This document shows, piece after piece, positions 8,153-16,438 of a stretch of 47,667 nt of DNA. The translations under genes and the position numbers were made by a program. Source of the DNA: JAAYEA01 sp012689325 (lineage in GTDB: Bacteria; Chloroflexota; Anaerolineae; JAAYEA01). Each line of letters starts with the position of its first letter. Position 1 is the stretch's first letter. The DNA lies in assembly GCA_036841525.1 (NCBI GenBank), contig DAITVZ010000034.1, positions 1 through 47,667 of the forward strand. Direction: 5' to 3'. The notes beneath the pieces were generated by a model. The model searched no databases. It was not told where the DNA came from and saw nothing but the letters and a program-made list of their open reading frames with translations.

Positions 8153-9010
8153 ATGTGGCGAGCATACCTGACCCCGACCACCCTGGAGGAGGCGCTGGCG
8201 ATGCTGGCCGAGCACCGCGGCGAGGCGCGCATCATCGCCGGCGGCACCGACCTGGTGCTGCAAAGCCAGCAGGGCAAGTGCCCCTCCACGGTGATGGTGG
8301 ACATCACCCGCCTCCCTGGCCTGGACCAGATCGCGGAGCGGGACGGCTATCTCCAGATCGGCGCGCTGGCCACCCATGGGCAGGTGGCCTCCTCCCCGCT
8401 GATCCGCGAGCGGGCCGAGGTGCTGGCGCTGGCCTGCGGCTGGGTGGGCGGGCCGCAAATCCGCAACGTGGCCACCCTGGTGGGCAACGTGGTGAACGCG
8501 CTGCCCGCCGCTGATGGCGCCGTGGCGCTCTTTGCCCTGGACGCCGAGGCCGAGGTGGTGAACTTGCGCGGGCGCCGCTGGCTGCCCGTCGCCGAGCTGT
8601 ACAGGGGCGTGGGGCTCTGCACCATCGACTCGTGCGTGGAGCTGGTGACGGCGCTGCGCTTTCGGGCGCTGGGGCCGGGGCAGCGCAGCGCCTACGAGCG
8701 GCTGGCGCCGCGGCGCGTGCTGGCGTTGCCCATCGTCACCGTGGCGGCGGTGATCGAGATCGCGGAGGGCCGCTTTGTCGAGGCGCGCATCGCCGTCGGG
8801 CCCGTGGCGCCGACGCCATTCCGCGCGGTCCGGGCCGAGGCGGCGCTGGTGGGGCAGCCCGTCACCGCCGAGGTCATCGCCCAGGCGGCGGCGCTGGCCG
8901 CGGCGGACGCCCAGCCGCGCGATAGCGCCACCCGCGGCAGCCGCGAATACCGCCTGGACATGGTGGAAGCCCTGGTCCGCCGGGCTTTGTCGCAAGTGAT
9001 GACAGGATAG
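8153..9010 (+). CDS. Molybdenum hydroxylase FAD subunit (CoxM/XdhB type)
   Basis: This 285-residue protein is the FAD-binding medium subunit of a xanthine dehydrogenase-family enzyme. It passes electrons from the iron-sulfur subunit to an acceptor. AGGTDLVLQSQQG (about 37-49) is the pyrophosphate-binding motif of FAD_binding_5. RNVATLVGNVVNALPAAD matches the second FAD motif (usual form TLGGNxxxxSPAxD). The C-terminal third is the CO_deh_flav_C domain. Length fits the family, and there is no extra 4Fe-4S insert of the 4-hydroxybenzoyl-CoA reductase type. The ATG is preceded by AAAGGAG. Partner subunits follow at 9151 and 9626 after a repeat element. Substrate is not predictable. Confidence 0.9.
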   Translation: MWRAYLTPTTLEEALAMLAEHRGEARIIAGGTDLVLQSQQGKCPSTVMVDITRLPGLDQIAERDGYLQIGALATHGQVASSPLIRERAEVLALACGWVGGPQIRNVATLVGNVVNALPAADGAVALFALDAEAEVVNLRGRRWLPVAELYRGVGLCTIDSCVELVTALRFRALGPGQRSAYERLAPRRVLALPIVTVAAVIEIAEGRFVEARIAVGPVAPTPFRAVRAEAALVGQPVTAEVIAQAAALAAADAQPRDSATRGSREYRLDMVEALVRRALSQVMTG

Positions 9011-9014
9011 GAAA

Positions 9015-9126
9015 TGCACCGCAGAGACGCTGAGGGCGCAGAGAGAAGGCAAGGGGGAAGGGGAGCCGAGCCGGTTCATCACTCCTGGCTATGTGCTTCT
9101 CTGCGCTCTCTGCGTCTCTGTGGTGA
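9015..9126. repeat. Dispersed 'accgcagagac' inverted-repeat element, copy 2
   Basis: GCACCGCAGAGACGCTGAGG at the left and TCTGCGTCTCTGTGGTG at the right form inverted arms around about 50 bases. The element lies between the FAD and iron-sulfur subunit genes, so it is probably transcribed as an intercistronic hairpin. Confidence 0.7.
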
Positions 9127-9150
9127 GACTCCTTTTCTTGGGGGTGCACG

Positions 9151-9636
9151 ATGGTAGAGATCGCACTAACCGTCAACGGCAAGGACGTGACCGCCGAGGT
9201 GGCGCCGGACGAGATGCTGGCCGACCTGCTGCGCGAGCGGCTCGGCCTGATCGGCACCAAGGTCGGCTGCAGCGAGGGCGAATGCGGCGCCTGCACGGTG
9301 CTGGTGGACGGCCGCGCCGTGGTCAGTTGCCTCTACCCCGCGGCGAAGGCTGGGGGGCGGCAGGTGACCACCATCGAGGGGCTGCCGCAGGACGGGCAAC
9401 TGCACGCCATCCAGCAGGCGTTTATCGATTGCGCCGCGTCGCAGTGCGGCTATTGCACGCCGGGGATGATCATGTCGGCGGTAGCGCTGCTGGCCGAGCA
9501 CCCGCGCCCCACCCGTGAGCAGATCGAGGCGGGAATCTCGGGCAACCTCTGCCGCTGCACCGGCTATTACCAGATCGTCGAGGCGATCGCATTGGCGGCG
9601 GAGAGGATGGCGGGGGAGGCGCAACATGGAGCCTAG
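9151..9636 (+). CDS. Molybdenum hydroxylase 2Fe-2S subunit (CoxS/XdhC type)
   Basis: This 161-residue protein has two [2Fe-2S] clusters. The plant-ferredoxin cluster uses Cys40, Cys45, Cys48 and Cys60 (GCSEGECGAC). The helical C-terminal cluster uses Cys99, Cys102, Cys134 and Cys136 (QCGYCTPG, CRCTGY). It relays electrons from the Mo site to FAD. The length is normal. The gene overlaps the next by 11 bases, so the two are translationally coupled. The ATG at 9151 is preceded by a GGGGG-containing sequence. Confidence 0.95.
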   Translation: MVEIALTVNGKDVTAEVAPDEMLADLLRERLGLIGTKVGCSEGECGACTVLVDGRAVVSCLYPAAKAGGRQVTTIEGLPQDGQLHAIQQAFIDCAASQCGYCTPGMIMSAVALLAEHPRPTREQIEAGISGNLCRCTGYYQIVEAIALAAERMAGEAQHGA

Positions 9637-11869
9637 ATACGTCGGCCAGAGCGTGACGCGCTACGACATCGCCACCAAGGTGCAGGGGCAGCGCAAGTAC
9701 CCCCAGGATTTCGACATGGAGGGGCAGCTCTACGCCAAGGTGGTCTGGAGCGAGCATCCCCACGCCATCGTGCGCGCCATCGACGCCAGCGCCGCCGAGG
9801 CCCTCCCCGGCGTGGTGCGCGTCCTCACCCACCGCGACGTGCCCGTCAACGAATACGGCATCAACATCATGGACCAGCCCGTGTTGGTGGCCGTGGGCGA
9901 CAAGGTCCGCTGGATGGGCGACCGGATCGCCCTCGTGGTGGCGGAGAGCCAGCGCGTCGCCGAGGAGGCCCGCCGCCTGGTGCGCGTGACCTACGAGCCG
10001 CTGCCGGTGGTGGACGACCCCCGGGCGGCCATGGGCCCCGGCGCGCCGCTGGTCCACGCGAATCGGGAGCGTAACATCCTCTTGCAGCTCGCCATCCGCC
10101 ACGGCGACGTGGCCGAGGGCTTTCGCCAGGCGGACGTGGTGGTGGAGGGCGAATACGCCGCCGACGCGGTGGACCACGCCTATCTGCAGCCGGAGGCGGC
10201 GCTGGGCTATATCGACGACCAGGGCCGGGTGACGGTGATCGCCGCGGCGCAGTGGGCGCACGACGACCTGCACCAGCTCGCCCACCTGCTCGATCTGCCC
10301 GAGGACCAGGTGCGCGAGATCGTCCCGGCCATCGGCGGCGCCTTTGGCGGCCGCGAGGACATGTTTATCCAGCACCTGGCCGCGCTGGCCGCCTATTGCC
10401 TGCGCCGCCCCGTCAAGATGGTCTGGGGCCGCGACGAGTCGATGCAGCGCAGCGGCAAGCGCCACCCCTTCTATATGCGCTACAAGACCGGCGCCACCCG
10501 CGAGGGCCGGCTCACCGCCCTGGAGGCCGAGATCATCACCGACGCCGGGGCCTATGCCTCCACCAGCACGGTGGTCCTCTCCAATGCCGTCTCATTCGCG
10601 GCGGGCCCCTACGCCGTCCCCCACGCCAGGATCGACGGCTACACGGTCTACACCAACAATGCCGTGACCATGGCCATGCGTGGCTTTGGCGCGACGCAGC
10701 CGCCCATCGCCCACGAGGCGCAGATGGACAAGCTGGCCGCGGCCCTGGGGATGGACCCGGTGGAGCTGCGCATGCGCAACCTCTACGAAGAGGGCAGCGT
10801 CGCCATCACCGGCAATCGCATGGGCCACGGCGTCGGCGTCCGCGAGACGCTGCGCCAGGCGGCGCTGGCCGCGGGCTGGCGGCAGGTGGATGGGCTGTGG
10901 GTGGCCCCCACGCTAGAGCCCCCCGCCGCGCCGCACCTGCGCCGGGGGATCGGCGTCGCCTGCGCCTACAAGAACGTGGGCTATTCCATGGGCTTTGACG
11001 ACACCTCCACCGCCGAGGTGGCGCTGGCCCTGGACGAGGCGGGCGAGATCACCCGGGCGCTGGTCAGGATCGGCGCCTCCGAGGTGGGGCAGGGCGTCTG
11101 GACGGCGCTGCAACAGATCGCCGCCGACGCGCTGCGGATCGAGCTGGGCCGGGTCAATCTGGCGCTGGTGGACACCGCCAGCGTGCCCAGCGCGGGGTCG
11201 GCCTCCGCCTCGCGCCACACCTACATGTCGGGCAACGCCGTGCTGCGGGCCTGCCGGGAGGCGCTGGCCGAGCGCGACCGCCAGCGCCGCGCGGGCCGCC
11301 TGGGCAAAAAGGTCGCCGCGACCTATACCTACCATGGGCGGGAGGGGACGGCCACCACGCCGCTGGACCCGCTGACGGGCCAGTGCGAGCCGCACATCGC
11401 CTATAGCTATGCCACCCAGATCGCGCTGGCGGAGGTGGATATGGAGACGGGCGTGGTGACGCTGCCCAAGCTCTGGGCCGCCACCGACGTGGGCAAGGCC
11501 ATCAACCCACAGATGATCTATGGGCAGGTGGCGGGGGGCGTGCACATGGGCGTGGGCTATGCCCTCACCGAGCATTTCATCCAGCGCGGCGGGCGGGCGC
11601 TGACCCAGAGTTTCACCGAGTACCACATCCCCACCGTGCGGGATATGCCCGCCGAGTTTGTCGACATCATCGTCGAGGTCCCCGACCCCACGGGGCCGGG
11701 GGGCGCCAAGGGGATGGGCGAGACGCCGACCCTCCCCACCGCCCCGGCGATCCTCAGCGCCATCCACGACGCCGCCGGCGTCTGGGTGAATGGCGTCCCC
11801 GCCGGTCCGGAGCAGGTGTATCTGGCGATCAAGAGGGATGCGCACCACCGAGGCGCGGAGAGACCGTAG
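9626..11869 (+). CDS. Molybdenum hydroxylase large (molybdopterin) subunit (XdhA/CoxL type)
   Basis: This 747-residue catalytic subunit holds molybdopterin-cytosine dinucleotide or a related cofactor. Motifs are GGAFGG (237-242), MRGFGA around Arg352, and the base Glu699 in KGMGET. The CoxL active-site loop with AYRCSFR, typical of true aerobic CO dehydrogenase, is absent, so this is not CODH form I. It should hydroxylate an N-heterocycle, aldehyde or similar carbon. The start at 9626 overlaps the small subunit. The last residues (DAHHRGAERP) lie in a dispersed repeat arm, so the native C terminus may have been replaced by the repeat. No XdhC-like chaperone or cytidylyltransferase is nearby. 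Confidence 0.92.
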   Translation: MEPRYVGQSVTRYDIATKVQGQRKYPQDFDMEGQLYAKVVWSEHPHAIVRAIDASAAEALPGVVRVLTHRDVPVNEYGINIMDQPVLVAVGDKVRWMGDRIALVVAESQRVAEEARRLVRVTYEPLPVVDDPRAAMGPGAPLVHANRERNILLQLAIRHGDVAEGFRQADVVVEGEYAADAVDHAYLQPEAALGYIDDQGRVTVIAAAQWAHDDLHQLAHLLDLPEDQVREIVPAIGGAFGGREDMFIQHLAALAAYCLRRPVKMVWGRDESMQRSGKRHPFYMRYKTGATREGRLTALEAEIITDAGAYASTSTVVLSNAVSFAAGPYAVPHARIDGYTVYTNNAVTMAMRGFGATQPPIAHEAQMDKLAAALGMDPVELRMRNLYEEGSVAITGNRMGHGVGVRETLRQAALAAGWRQVDGLWVAPTLEPPAAPHLRRGIGVACAYKNVGYSMGFDDTSTAEVALALDEAGEITRALVRIGASEVGQGVWTALQQIAADALRIELGRVNLALVDTASVPSAGSASASRHTYMSGNAVLRACREALAERDRQRRAGRLGKKVAATYTYHGREGTATTPLDPLTGQCEPHIAYSYATQIALAEVDMETGVVTLPKLWAATDVGKAINPQMIYGQVAGGVHMGVGYALTEHFIQRGGRALTQSFTEYHIPTVRDMPAEFVDIIVEVPDPTGPGGAKGMGETPTLPTAPAILSAIHDAAGVWVNGVPAGPEQVYLAIKRDAHHRGAERP

Positions 11870-12058
11870 CGCAATCCTCCGGATTGCGCTACGGCCTGTG
11901 GCGCAAGCCTGCGGCTTGCGAGCTGGCGGGGGACGCCCACGGCGCGAGCCGTCGCCCGTGGGCGGCGGTTTGGCCTGCGAGCTGCGGGCGCAATCCGGAG
12001 GATTGCGCCACGTCTTCCGATCCATCTTCCTCTGCGCTCTCTGCGCCTCCGTGGTGGC
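11843..12058. repeat. Composite repeat: 'accgcagagac' copy 3 with two REP-like palindromes
   Basis: Outer arms are CACCACCGAGGCGCGGAGAG at the left, inside the end of the Mo-subunit gene, and GCTCTCTGCGCCTCCGTGG at the right. Inside are palindromes at 11867-11895 (unit TAGCGCAATCC-TCC-GGATTGCGCTA) and 11985-12011 (GCGCAATCCGGAGGATTGCGC). They are linked by a G/C-rich segment with further self-complementarity. The gene-free stretch 11870-12216 holds this element plus the promoter below. Confidence 0.65.
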
Positions 12059-12145
12059 CTACTCGAGCTCACGCGTCACCTCGACCGGTTGGCCGCTGTG
12101 GATCGAATCCAAGGATGCCGATATCCTTGTTCATGGCGTCCCTCC

Positions 12146-12175
12146 TTGTCATCTGCCAGCCAAGGGGAGTATAAT
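12146..12175 (+). promoter_or_regulatory. Promoter before the HEPN-like protein
   Basis: TTGTCA (12146-12151), an 18-bp spacer and a perfect TATAAT (12170-12175) lie 41 bases before the ATG at 12217. Confidence 0.6.
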
Positions 12176-12216
12176 GCCCGCCAGCTATCGCGCCAAACCA
12201 TCCAGGGAGACCAACC

Positions 12217-12723
12217 ATGCCGCGTAACCCCGACCGCGAAGAGGCCCAGGTGCGAGAGGTCTATGCCCGCTATGGGCTGGCGGTGTACCTGGCCCAGTGC
12301 GTGGAGCGCCAGTTGGCGCTCTTGCTGGCCACCCGCTACGGCCCCGACATCGAGGGGATGACCCCCCAGCAGTACAACCAACTGCTGGAATCGCTCTTCC
12401 AGCAGACTTTTGGCGCGCTGATGGTGACGCTGCGCGAGACGGTGACGCTGCCCGTGGAAGCGGAGTCGCGGCTGCGGCGGGTGCTGGAGCGGCGCAACTG
12501 GCTGATCCACAACTATTTCTGGGAGCGCGCGGGCCACTTGCTGACCCCCGCGGGCCGCGCCAAGATGATCGCCGAGCTGGAGGGGCTGGCCGACGAGTTC
12601 GAGGCCGAGCACCAGCGGCTCCTGACCATCTCGCGCAACTGGGCGAAGGAGCATGGCGTCACCGAGGAGCGGCTGCAGGCCGAGCTGGAGCGCCTCATCC
12701 AGCGCGCCGAAGGGCAGGGATAG
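12217..12723 (+). CDS. Small helical protein with HEPN-like RNxxxH motif
   Basis: I do not recognise this 168-residue protein with certainty. It is predicted all-helical and soluble. The central segment RRNWLIHNYF contains R-N-x3-H, the form of the R(x4-6)H motif of HEPN nuclease-like domains. Before it lies a helix typical of that fold (YGLAVYLAQCVERQL). The C-terminal 50 residues look like a charged coiled coil. HEPN proteins are often toxins paired with a MNT nucleotidyltransferase antitoxin, but none is adjacent. The gene stands alone between two dispersed repeat elements with its own promoter. The ATG follows GGGAGACC. A housekeeping role is equally possible. Confidence 0.6.
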   Translation: MPRNPDREEAQVREVYARYGLAVYLAQCVERQLALLLATRYGPDIEGMTPQQYNQLLESLFQQTFGALMVTLRETVTLPVEAESRLRRVLERRNWLIHNYFWERAGHLLTPAGRAKMIAELEGLADEFEAEHQRLLTISRNWAKEHGVTEERLQAELERLIQRAEGQG

Positions 12724-12878
12724 CCCACCACAGAGACGATTAACCACCGAGGCACAGAGAGCAGGATATTGGGCGCGGGTTTTCAGGATCGATGCAGATC
12801 AGAATCTCTTAATCTGTGGAATCTGCGTTCATCTGCGTCCCATTTCTTCTCTCTGCGTCCTCCGCGCCTCCGCGGTGG
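12723..12878. repeat. Dispersed 'accgcagagac' inverted-repeat element, copy 4
   Basis: The left part carries CCACCACAGAGACG and a second start ACCACCGAGGCACAGAGAG. The right part is CTCTCTGCGTCCTCCGCGCC-TCCGCGGTGG. The core includes 'gatcagaatctcttaatctg' and 'aatctgcgttcatctgcgtc', echoed in degenerate form at 41870-41905 after hypE. Confidence 0.7.
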
Positions 12879-12950
12879 ATTATTTTCCCCCCGCGGGAAT
12901 TGGACTATACTGGGCGTGGACCCAGACAAAACGATCGGGAGGTTATTTGT

Positions 12951-13736
12951 ATGCGACCCAACAAACTGCGCGAGCTGCTCAAGGCCGGCAAGCCCACCCT
13001 GGGCACCCATATCCATAGCACCTGGCCCTCGGAGGTGGAGGCCATCGGCCACACCGGGCTCTATGACTATGTGGAATTCGTCGCCGAGTACGGGCCCTTT
13101 ACCCTGCACGACCTGGACAACCTGGCCCGCGCTGCCGAGCTGTACAACATGGGCAGCATGATCAAGGTGGACCAGGAGCCCCGCACCTTTCTCTCCCAGC
13201 GGGCCGTCGGCTCCGGCTTTACCAGCGTGCTCTTTGCCGATTGCCGCACCGTGCAGGATGTGAAGGACTGCGTCGCCATCTGCAAGCCGGACACCATCGC
13301 CGACGGCGGCACCTTTGGCGTGGCCAACCGCCGCTTCTCCTACATGGGCTACGGCGGCGGCCCCGATTACGTCCAGGCCATCCGCGAGGTGGTGGTGGCG
13401 ATCATGATCGAAAAGCCCGGCACCGTGGACGCCATCGACGAGGTCCTGGCGGTCCCCGGCGTGGACATGATCCAGTGGGGCGGCTCGGACTATTCCATGA
13501 ACGTGGGCTGGGCGGGCAAGCGCGGATCGCCCGAGATGAAGGCCGTGGAGCGGCGCGTCTTTGAGGCGGCGATCAAGGCGGGCATCCCCGCGCGCGCCGA
13601 GGTCAACGACGTGGACGCCGCCAAGTATTTCCTGGACATGGGTGTGCGCCATTTCTGCATCGGCACGGACATCGCCATCCTCTTTGCCTGGTGGCAAAAG
13701 AACGGCGAGGATTTCCGCAAGGCCCTGGGTCGCTAG
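12951..13736 (+). CDS. HpcH/HpaI-family aldolase
   Basis: This 261-residue protein belongs to the HpcH/HpaI aldolase/citrate lyase beta family, class II pyruvate aldolases that cleave 2-keto-3-deoxy or 4-hydroxy-2-keto acids. It begins MRPNKLRELLKAGKPTLGTH, typical of the family. IEKPGTVDAIDEVLAVPGVD matches the metal-binding Glu segment, and GGSDYS takes the place of the usual G-x-x-DLS with metal-binding Asp. The family His after the first Glu (usual form L/I-x-x-EH) appears as EYGP here, so the catalytic His may be missing or shifted. The ATG at 12951 follows GGGAGG, and a weak -10 (TATACT, 12905-12910) is visible. Substrate is unknown. Confidence 0.8.
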   Translation: MRPNKLRELLKAGKPTLGTHIHSTWPSEVEAIGHTGLYDYVEFVAEYGPFTLHDLDNLARAAELYNMGSMIKVDQEPRTFLSQRAVGSGFTSVLFADCRTVQDVKDCVAICKPDTIADGGTFGVANRRFSYMGYGGGPDYVQAIREVVVAIMIEKPGTVDAIDEVLAVPGVDMIQWGGSDYSMNVGWAGKRGSPEMKAVERRVFEAAIKAGIPARAEVNDVDAAKYFLDMGVRHFCIGTDIAILFAWWQKNGEDFRKALGR

Positions 13737-13745
13737 GCCGACCAG

Positions 13746-14423
13746 ATGCTTGGCACCCTGATCAACGTGGCCGCGGTGCTGCTGGGCAGCGCCGTGGGCC
13801 TGCTCTTTCATGCGCGGCTGCCCAAACGCATCACCCACACCGTCTTTCAGGCCATCGGGCTGTTCACCGTCTTTGTCGGCATCAACATGGCGGGCAAGAC
13901 GGGCAACTTTCTGGTGCTGATCCTGTCCATGGTGCTGGGGGCCATCATCGGCGAGGCGCTCGACATCGAGGCGCGAATCAATCGCCTGGGCGACCGGCTC
14001 AAGTCCCGCAGCGCCGCCGGGGGCAACCCGGTCAGCGAGGGGTTTATCACCGCCTCGCTGCTCTTTTGCGTCGGCTCCATGTCCATCCTGGGCGCCATCG
14101 AGGAGGGGTTGGGCGGCAAGCCCAACCTCCTCCTGGCCAAATCGGTGCTGGACGGCTTTTCCTCCATCGCCCTTTCGGCCGGGCTGGGCATCGGCGTCCT
14201 CTTTTCCGCGGTCACGGTGCTGGTGTATCAGGGCGGGCTGGCGCTCTTTGCCGGCGCGCTGGAGCCCGTCATCACCGAGGCGATCATCAGCGAGGTGACG
14301 GCGGTGGGCGGGCTGCTCCTGATGGGCGTGGGGATCAGCATCCTGGAGATCATGGCGGTGCGGGTGGTGAACATGCTCCCGGCGCTGCTGGTGGCCGTGG
14401 CGCTGGCGGCGATCTTTTTGTAG
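13746..14423 (+). CDS. DUF554 membrane protein
   Basis: This 225-residue integral membrane protein begins MLGTLINVAAVLLGSAVGLLF, the signature start of DUF554 (YdfK/YqgA). Six or seven hydrophobic segments are visible. Conserved features include GLFTVFVGINMA, GFITASLLFCVGSMSILGAI and the C-terminal GVGISILEI. The function of this family is not established and a transport role is often guessed. It starts 9 bases after the aldolase stop codon and so is probably co-transcribed. No clear ribosome site precedes the ATG. Confidence 0.9.
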   Translation: MLGTLINVAAVLLGSAVGLLFHARLPKRITHTVFQAIGLFTVFVGINMAGKTGNFLVLILSMVLGAIIGEALDIEARINRLGDRLKSRSAAGGNPVSEGFITASLLFCVGSMSILGAIEEGLGGKPNLLLAKSVLDGFSSIALSAGLGIGVLFSAVTVLVYQGGLALFAGALEPVITEAIISEVTAVGGLLLMGVGISILEIMAVRVVNMLPALLVAVALAAIFL

Positions 14424-14467
14424 AGCGGGTGGCCTGGCGCCGCGTCAGCGCAAACAGAGGAGAATAC

Positions 14468-15253
14468 ATGTATATCGACAATCACGTACACTGCGAGCCG
14501 GACGAGTTCCGGGGCGAGCCGAAGGCGTTTGTGGAGGGCTGCCGCGAGCGGGGCGTGGAGCGCATGCTGGTGGTCGAGCCGCTGGCGTCCTGCCTCAAGT
14601 TGTCCAAGATGTTTGGTGATTTCATGCCGTCGATCGCCGTCATTCGTATGGATACCGCCAGCCCGCAGGACATCGCCGATTGCATCGACGCCGGTTGTCT
14701 GGGCATCAAGTTCATCGCCTCGCAACACCCCTATGCCGACGAGCGCTACTGGCGCCTCTATGCCAAGCTGGCCGAGCTCGGCAAGCCGGCGGTCTTTCAT
14801 ACCGGCTATTTGGCCCCGCTGTACGACTGGAGCGGCGAGTCGCCGGAGCACCCGGTGTGGACGGAGCACATGCGCCCCATGCAGGTCGAGGTGGTGGCGC
14901 GCCGTTTCCCGGAGCTAGAGATCGTCATGGCGCACTATGGCAACCCCTGGTTCGAGGAAGGTTGGAAGGTCTCCTGGTCGAAAGAGAACGTCTATGCCGA
15001 TCTCTGCGGGGGGACGGCCATCCACCGCTCCATCCGCTTCTGGGCCGACCTCTTCGCCCCGGACGGGGAGCTCTTCGAGGATGCCATCGTCAAGCTCTGC
15101 TTCGGATCGGATGCGCACCTGCGGGCGGCGGATCAGTTCCCGGTTGAGGAGTATATCCGCTTCTATGGCCGGATCTATGACGCCATTGGCCTCTCGCCGG
15201 CGCTGCGCGAGTTGGTCAACCGCGGCAACACTGCCAGGATATTCGGGCTATAA
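14468..15253 (+). CDS. Amidohydrolase-family metal-dependent hydrolase
   Basis: This 261-residue protein has an amidohydrolase_2-type TIM barrel. Visible ligands are HxH in NHVHCE (residues 6-8), Lys in GIKFIASQ, His in VFHTGY, His in VMAHYGNPW and the catalytic Asp in FGSDAHLR. Family members hydrolyse lactones or decarboxylate aromatic or keto acids. The specific reaction is not predictable. The ATG at 14468 has AGAGGAGAA upstream, which decides the start, because the frame extends far upstream through the preceding gene. It follows the DUF554 gene by 44 bases. Confidence 0.85.
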   Translation: MYIDNHVHCEPDEFRGEPKAFVEGCRERGVERMLVVEPLASCLKLSKMFGDFMPSIAVIRMDTASPQDIADCIDAGCLGIKFIASQHPYADERYWRLYAKLAELGKPAVFHTGYLAPLYDWSGESPEHPVWTEHMRPMQVEVVARRFPELEIVMAHYGNPWFEEGWKVSWSKENVYADLCGGTAIHRSIRFWADLFAPDGELFEDAIVKLCFGSDAHLRAADQFPVEEYIRFYGRIYDAIGLSPALRELVNRGNTARIFGL

Positions 15254-15314
15254 GATGAACCGCGGGTGACGCGGATGATCGCCAACATTCCAGAGCTCTG
15301 GGAAGGAGCAGGTC

Positions 15315-15644
15315 ATGATCTACCAACTGCGTACCTACTGGGCGGCACCGGGCAAGGCCGAGGCGCTGCACGCGCGTTTTCGCAACCTGACCACCCGCAT
15401 CTTTGCGCGGCACGGCATGGAAATGATGGGCTTCTGGTCGCCCCAGCCGGTCACCGAGGAGACCGGCGATCTGGTCTACCTGATGCGCTTCCCTAGCGTG
15501 GAGGCGCTGGAGGCGGGCTGGGCTGCTTTCCGCGCTGACCCCGAGTGGGTGGCGGGGAAGGCCGAGTCGGAGAAGGACGGCAGCCTCGTGACCAAGATCA
15601 CCAACTATGTCCTTGCGCCCACCGACTATTCCCCGCTAAAGTAA
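15315..15644 (+). CDS. NIPSNAP-family protein
   Basis: This 109-residue protein begins MIYQLRTYWAAPGKAEALHARF, the classic NIPSNAP start, and contains FWSPQP followed by LVYLMRFPSVEALEAGWAAF. It has the ferredoxin-like dimeric alpha/beta-barrel fold. Family function is unclear, and bacterial members often sit in catabolic clusters. The ATG follows GGAAGGAG. The stop codon lies 2 bases before the GTG start of the SDR gene, so the pair should be co-translated. Confidence 0.9.
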   Translation: MIYQLRTYWAAPGKAEALHARFRNLTTRIFARHGMEMMGFWSPQPVTEETGDLVYLMRFPSVEALEAGWAAFRADPEWVAGKAESEKDGSLVTKITNYVLAPTDYSPLK

Positions 15645-15646
15645 CC

Positions 15647-16390
15647 GTGGCCGACCAAGTCCTGGCGGGGAAGGTAGCGCTGGTCACCGGCGCGGGGCGC
15701 GGCATCGGCCGCGCCATCGCCATCGGCTACGCCCGCGCGGGGGCGGCGGTCGGCTGCGCCGCGCGGACGCTGGCCGAGGTGGAGGCCGTCGCCGCCGAGA
15801 TCGTCGCGGCGGGCGGCGAGGCGCTGGCGATCCGCGCCGACGTCACCCGTCCCGAGGAGGACGCGGCGATGGCGGCGGCCTGCGTGGATCGCTGGGGCGG
15901 GCTCGACATAATGGTCATCAACGCCGGGATCAGCGGCGACCGCCGGCCTATCGCCGAGAGCGACCCCGCCGAGTTCCGCGCCATCCTGGAGGTCAATTTG
16001 TTTGGCGCGTACCATTGCGCCAGGGCGGCGATCCCGCACTTGATCCGCCGCGGCGCGGGCAAGATCATCACCATCGGTTCCGGGCTCGGCCACCGGCCCC
16101 GGCCGGAGCAGGGGGCCTATTCCGCCTCCAAGGCGGCGCTCTGGTCGCTGACCCGCACGCTGGCCGAGGAGCTGGCCCCCCACCGCATCAGCGTCAACGA
16201 GCTGATCCCTGGCCCGGTGGTCACGCCCATGACGCAAGAGCTGGCCCAGCGGCGCGGCTCGGTCTTTGGCATCGAGGGGGAGTGGGCCAAGGCGCCGGAG
16301 GACGTGGTGCCGCTGGCGGTGTTCCTGGCCGCGCAGCCGGACTATGGCCCCACGGCGCAGAGCTATAGCCTGATGCGCCGCGCGAACTGA
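15647..16390 (+). CDS. Short-chain dehydrogenase/reductase (SDR)
   Basis: This 247-residue classical SDR uses NAD(P)H. TGAGRGIG (nucleotide-binding), VINAGISG (NAG motif), a Ser in ITIGSGLG and YSASK (catalytic Tyr and Lys) are all present. The sequence ALAIRADVTRPEE gives the usual D-V adenine contact. The GTG start at 15647 gives the proper N terminus MADQVLAGKVALVTG and sits just after the NIPSNAP stop. A longer in-frame reading overlaps that gene and is rejected. It probably oxidises or reduces a sugar- or acid-derived alcohol in the same pathway as its neighbours. Confidence 0.9.
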   Translation: MADQVLAGKVALVTGAGRGIGRAIAIGYARAGAAVGCAARTLAEVEAVAAEIVAAGGEALAIRADVTRPEEDAAMAAACVDRWGGLDIMVINAGISGDRRPIAESDPAEFRAILEVNLFGAYHCARAAIPHLIRRGAGKIITIGSGLGHRPRPEQGAYSASKAALWSLTRTLAEELAPHRISVNELIPGPVVTPMTQELAQRRGSVFGIEGEWAKAPEDVVPLAVFLAAQPDYGPTAQSYSLMRRAN

Positions 16391-16438
16391 CCCACCGCCT
16401 TCAACTGCCCTCGTTCATGGTCGCGGAAGGGGGAGAAC

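Noticed and set aside
8153..11869. Aerobic CO dehydrogenase (coxMSL)
   Set aside because: The large subunit lacks the AYRCSFR loop of form I CODH; it is a generic Mo hydroxylase.
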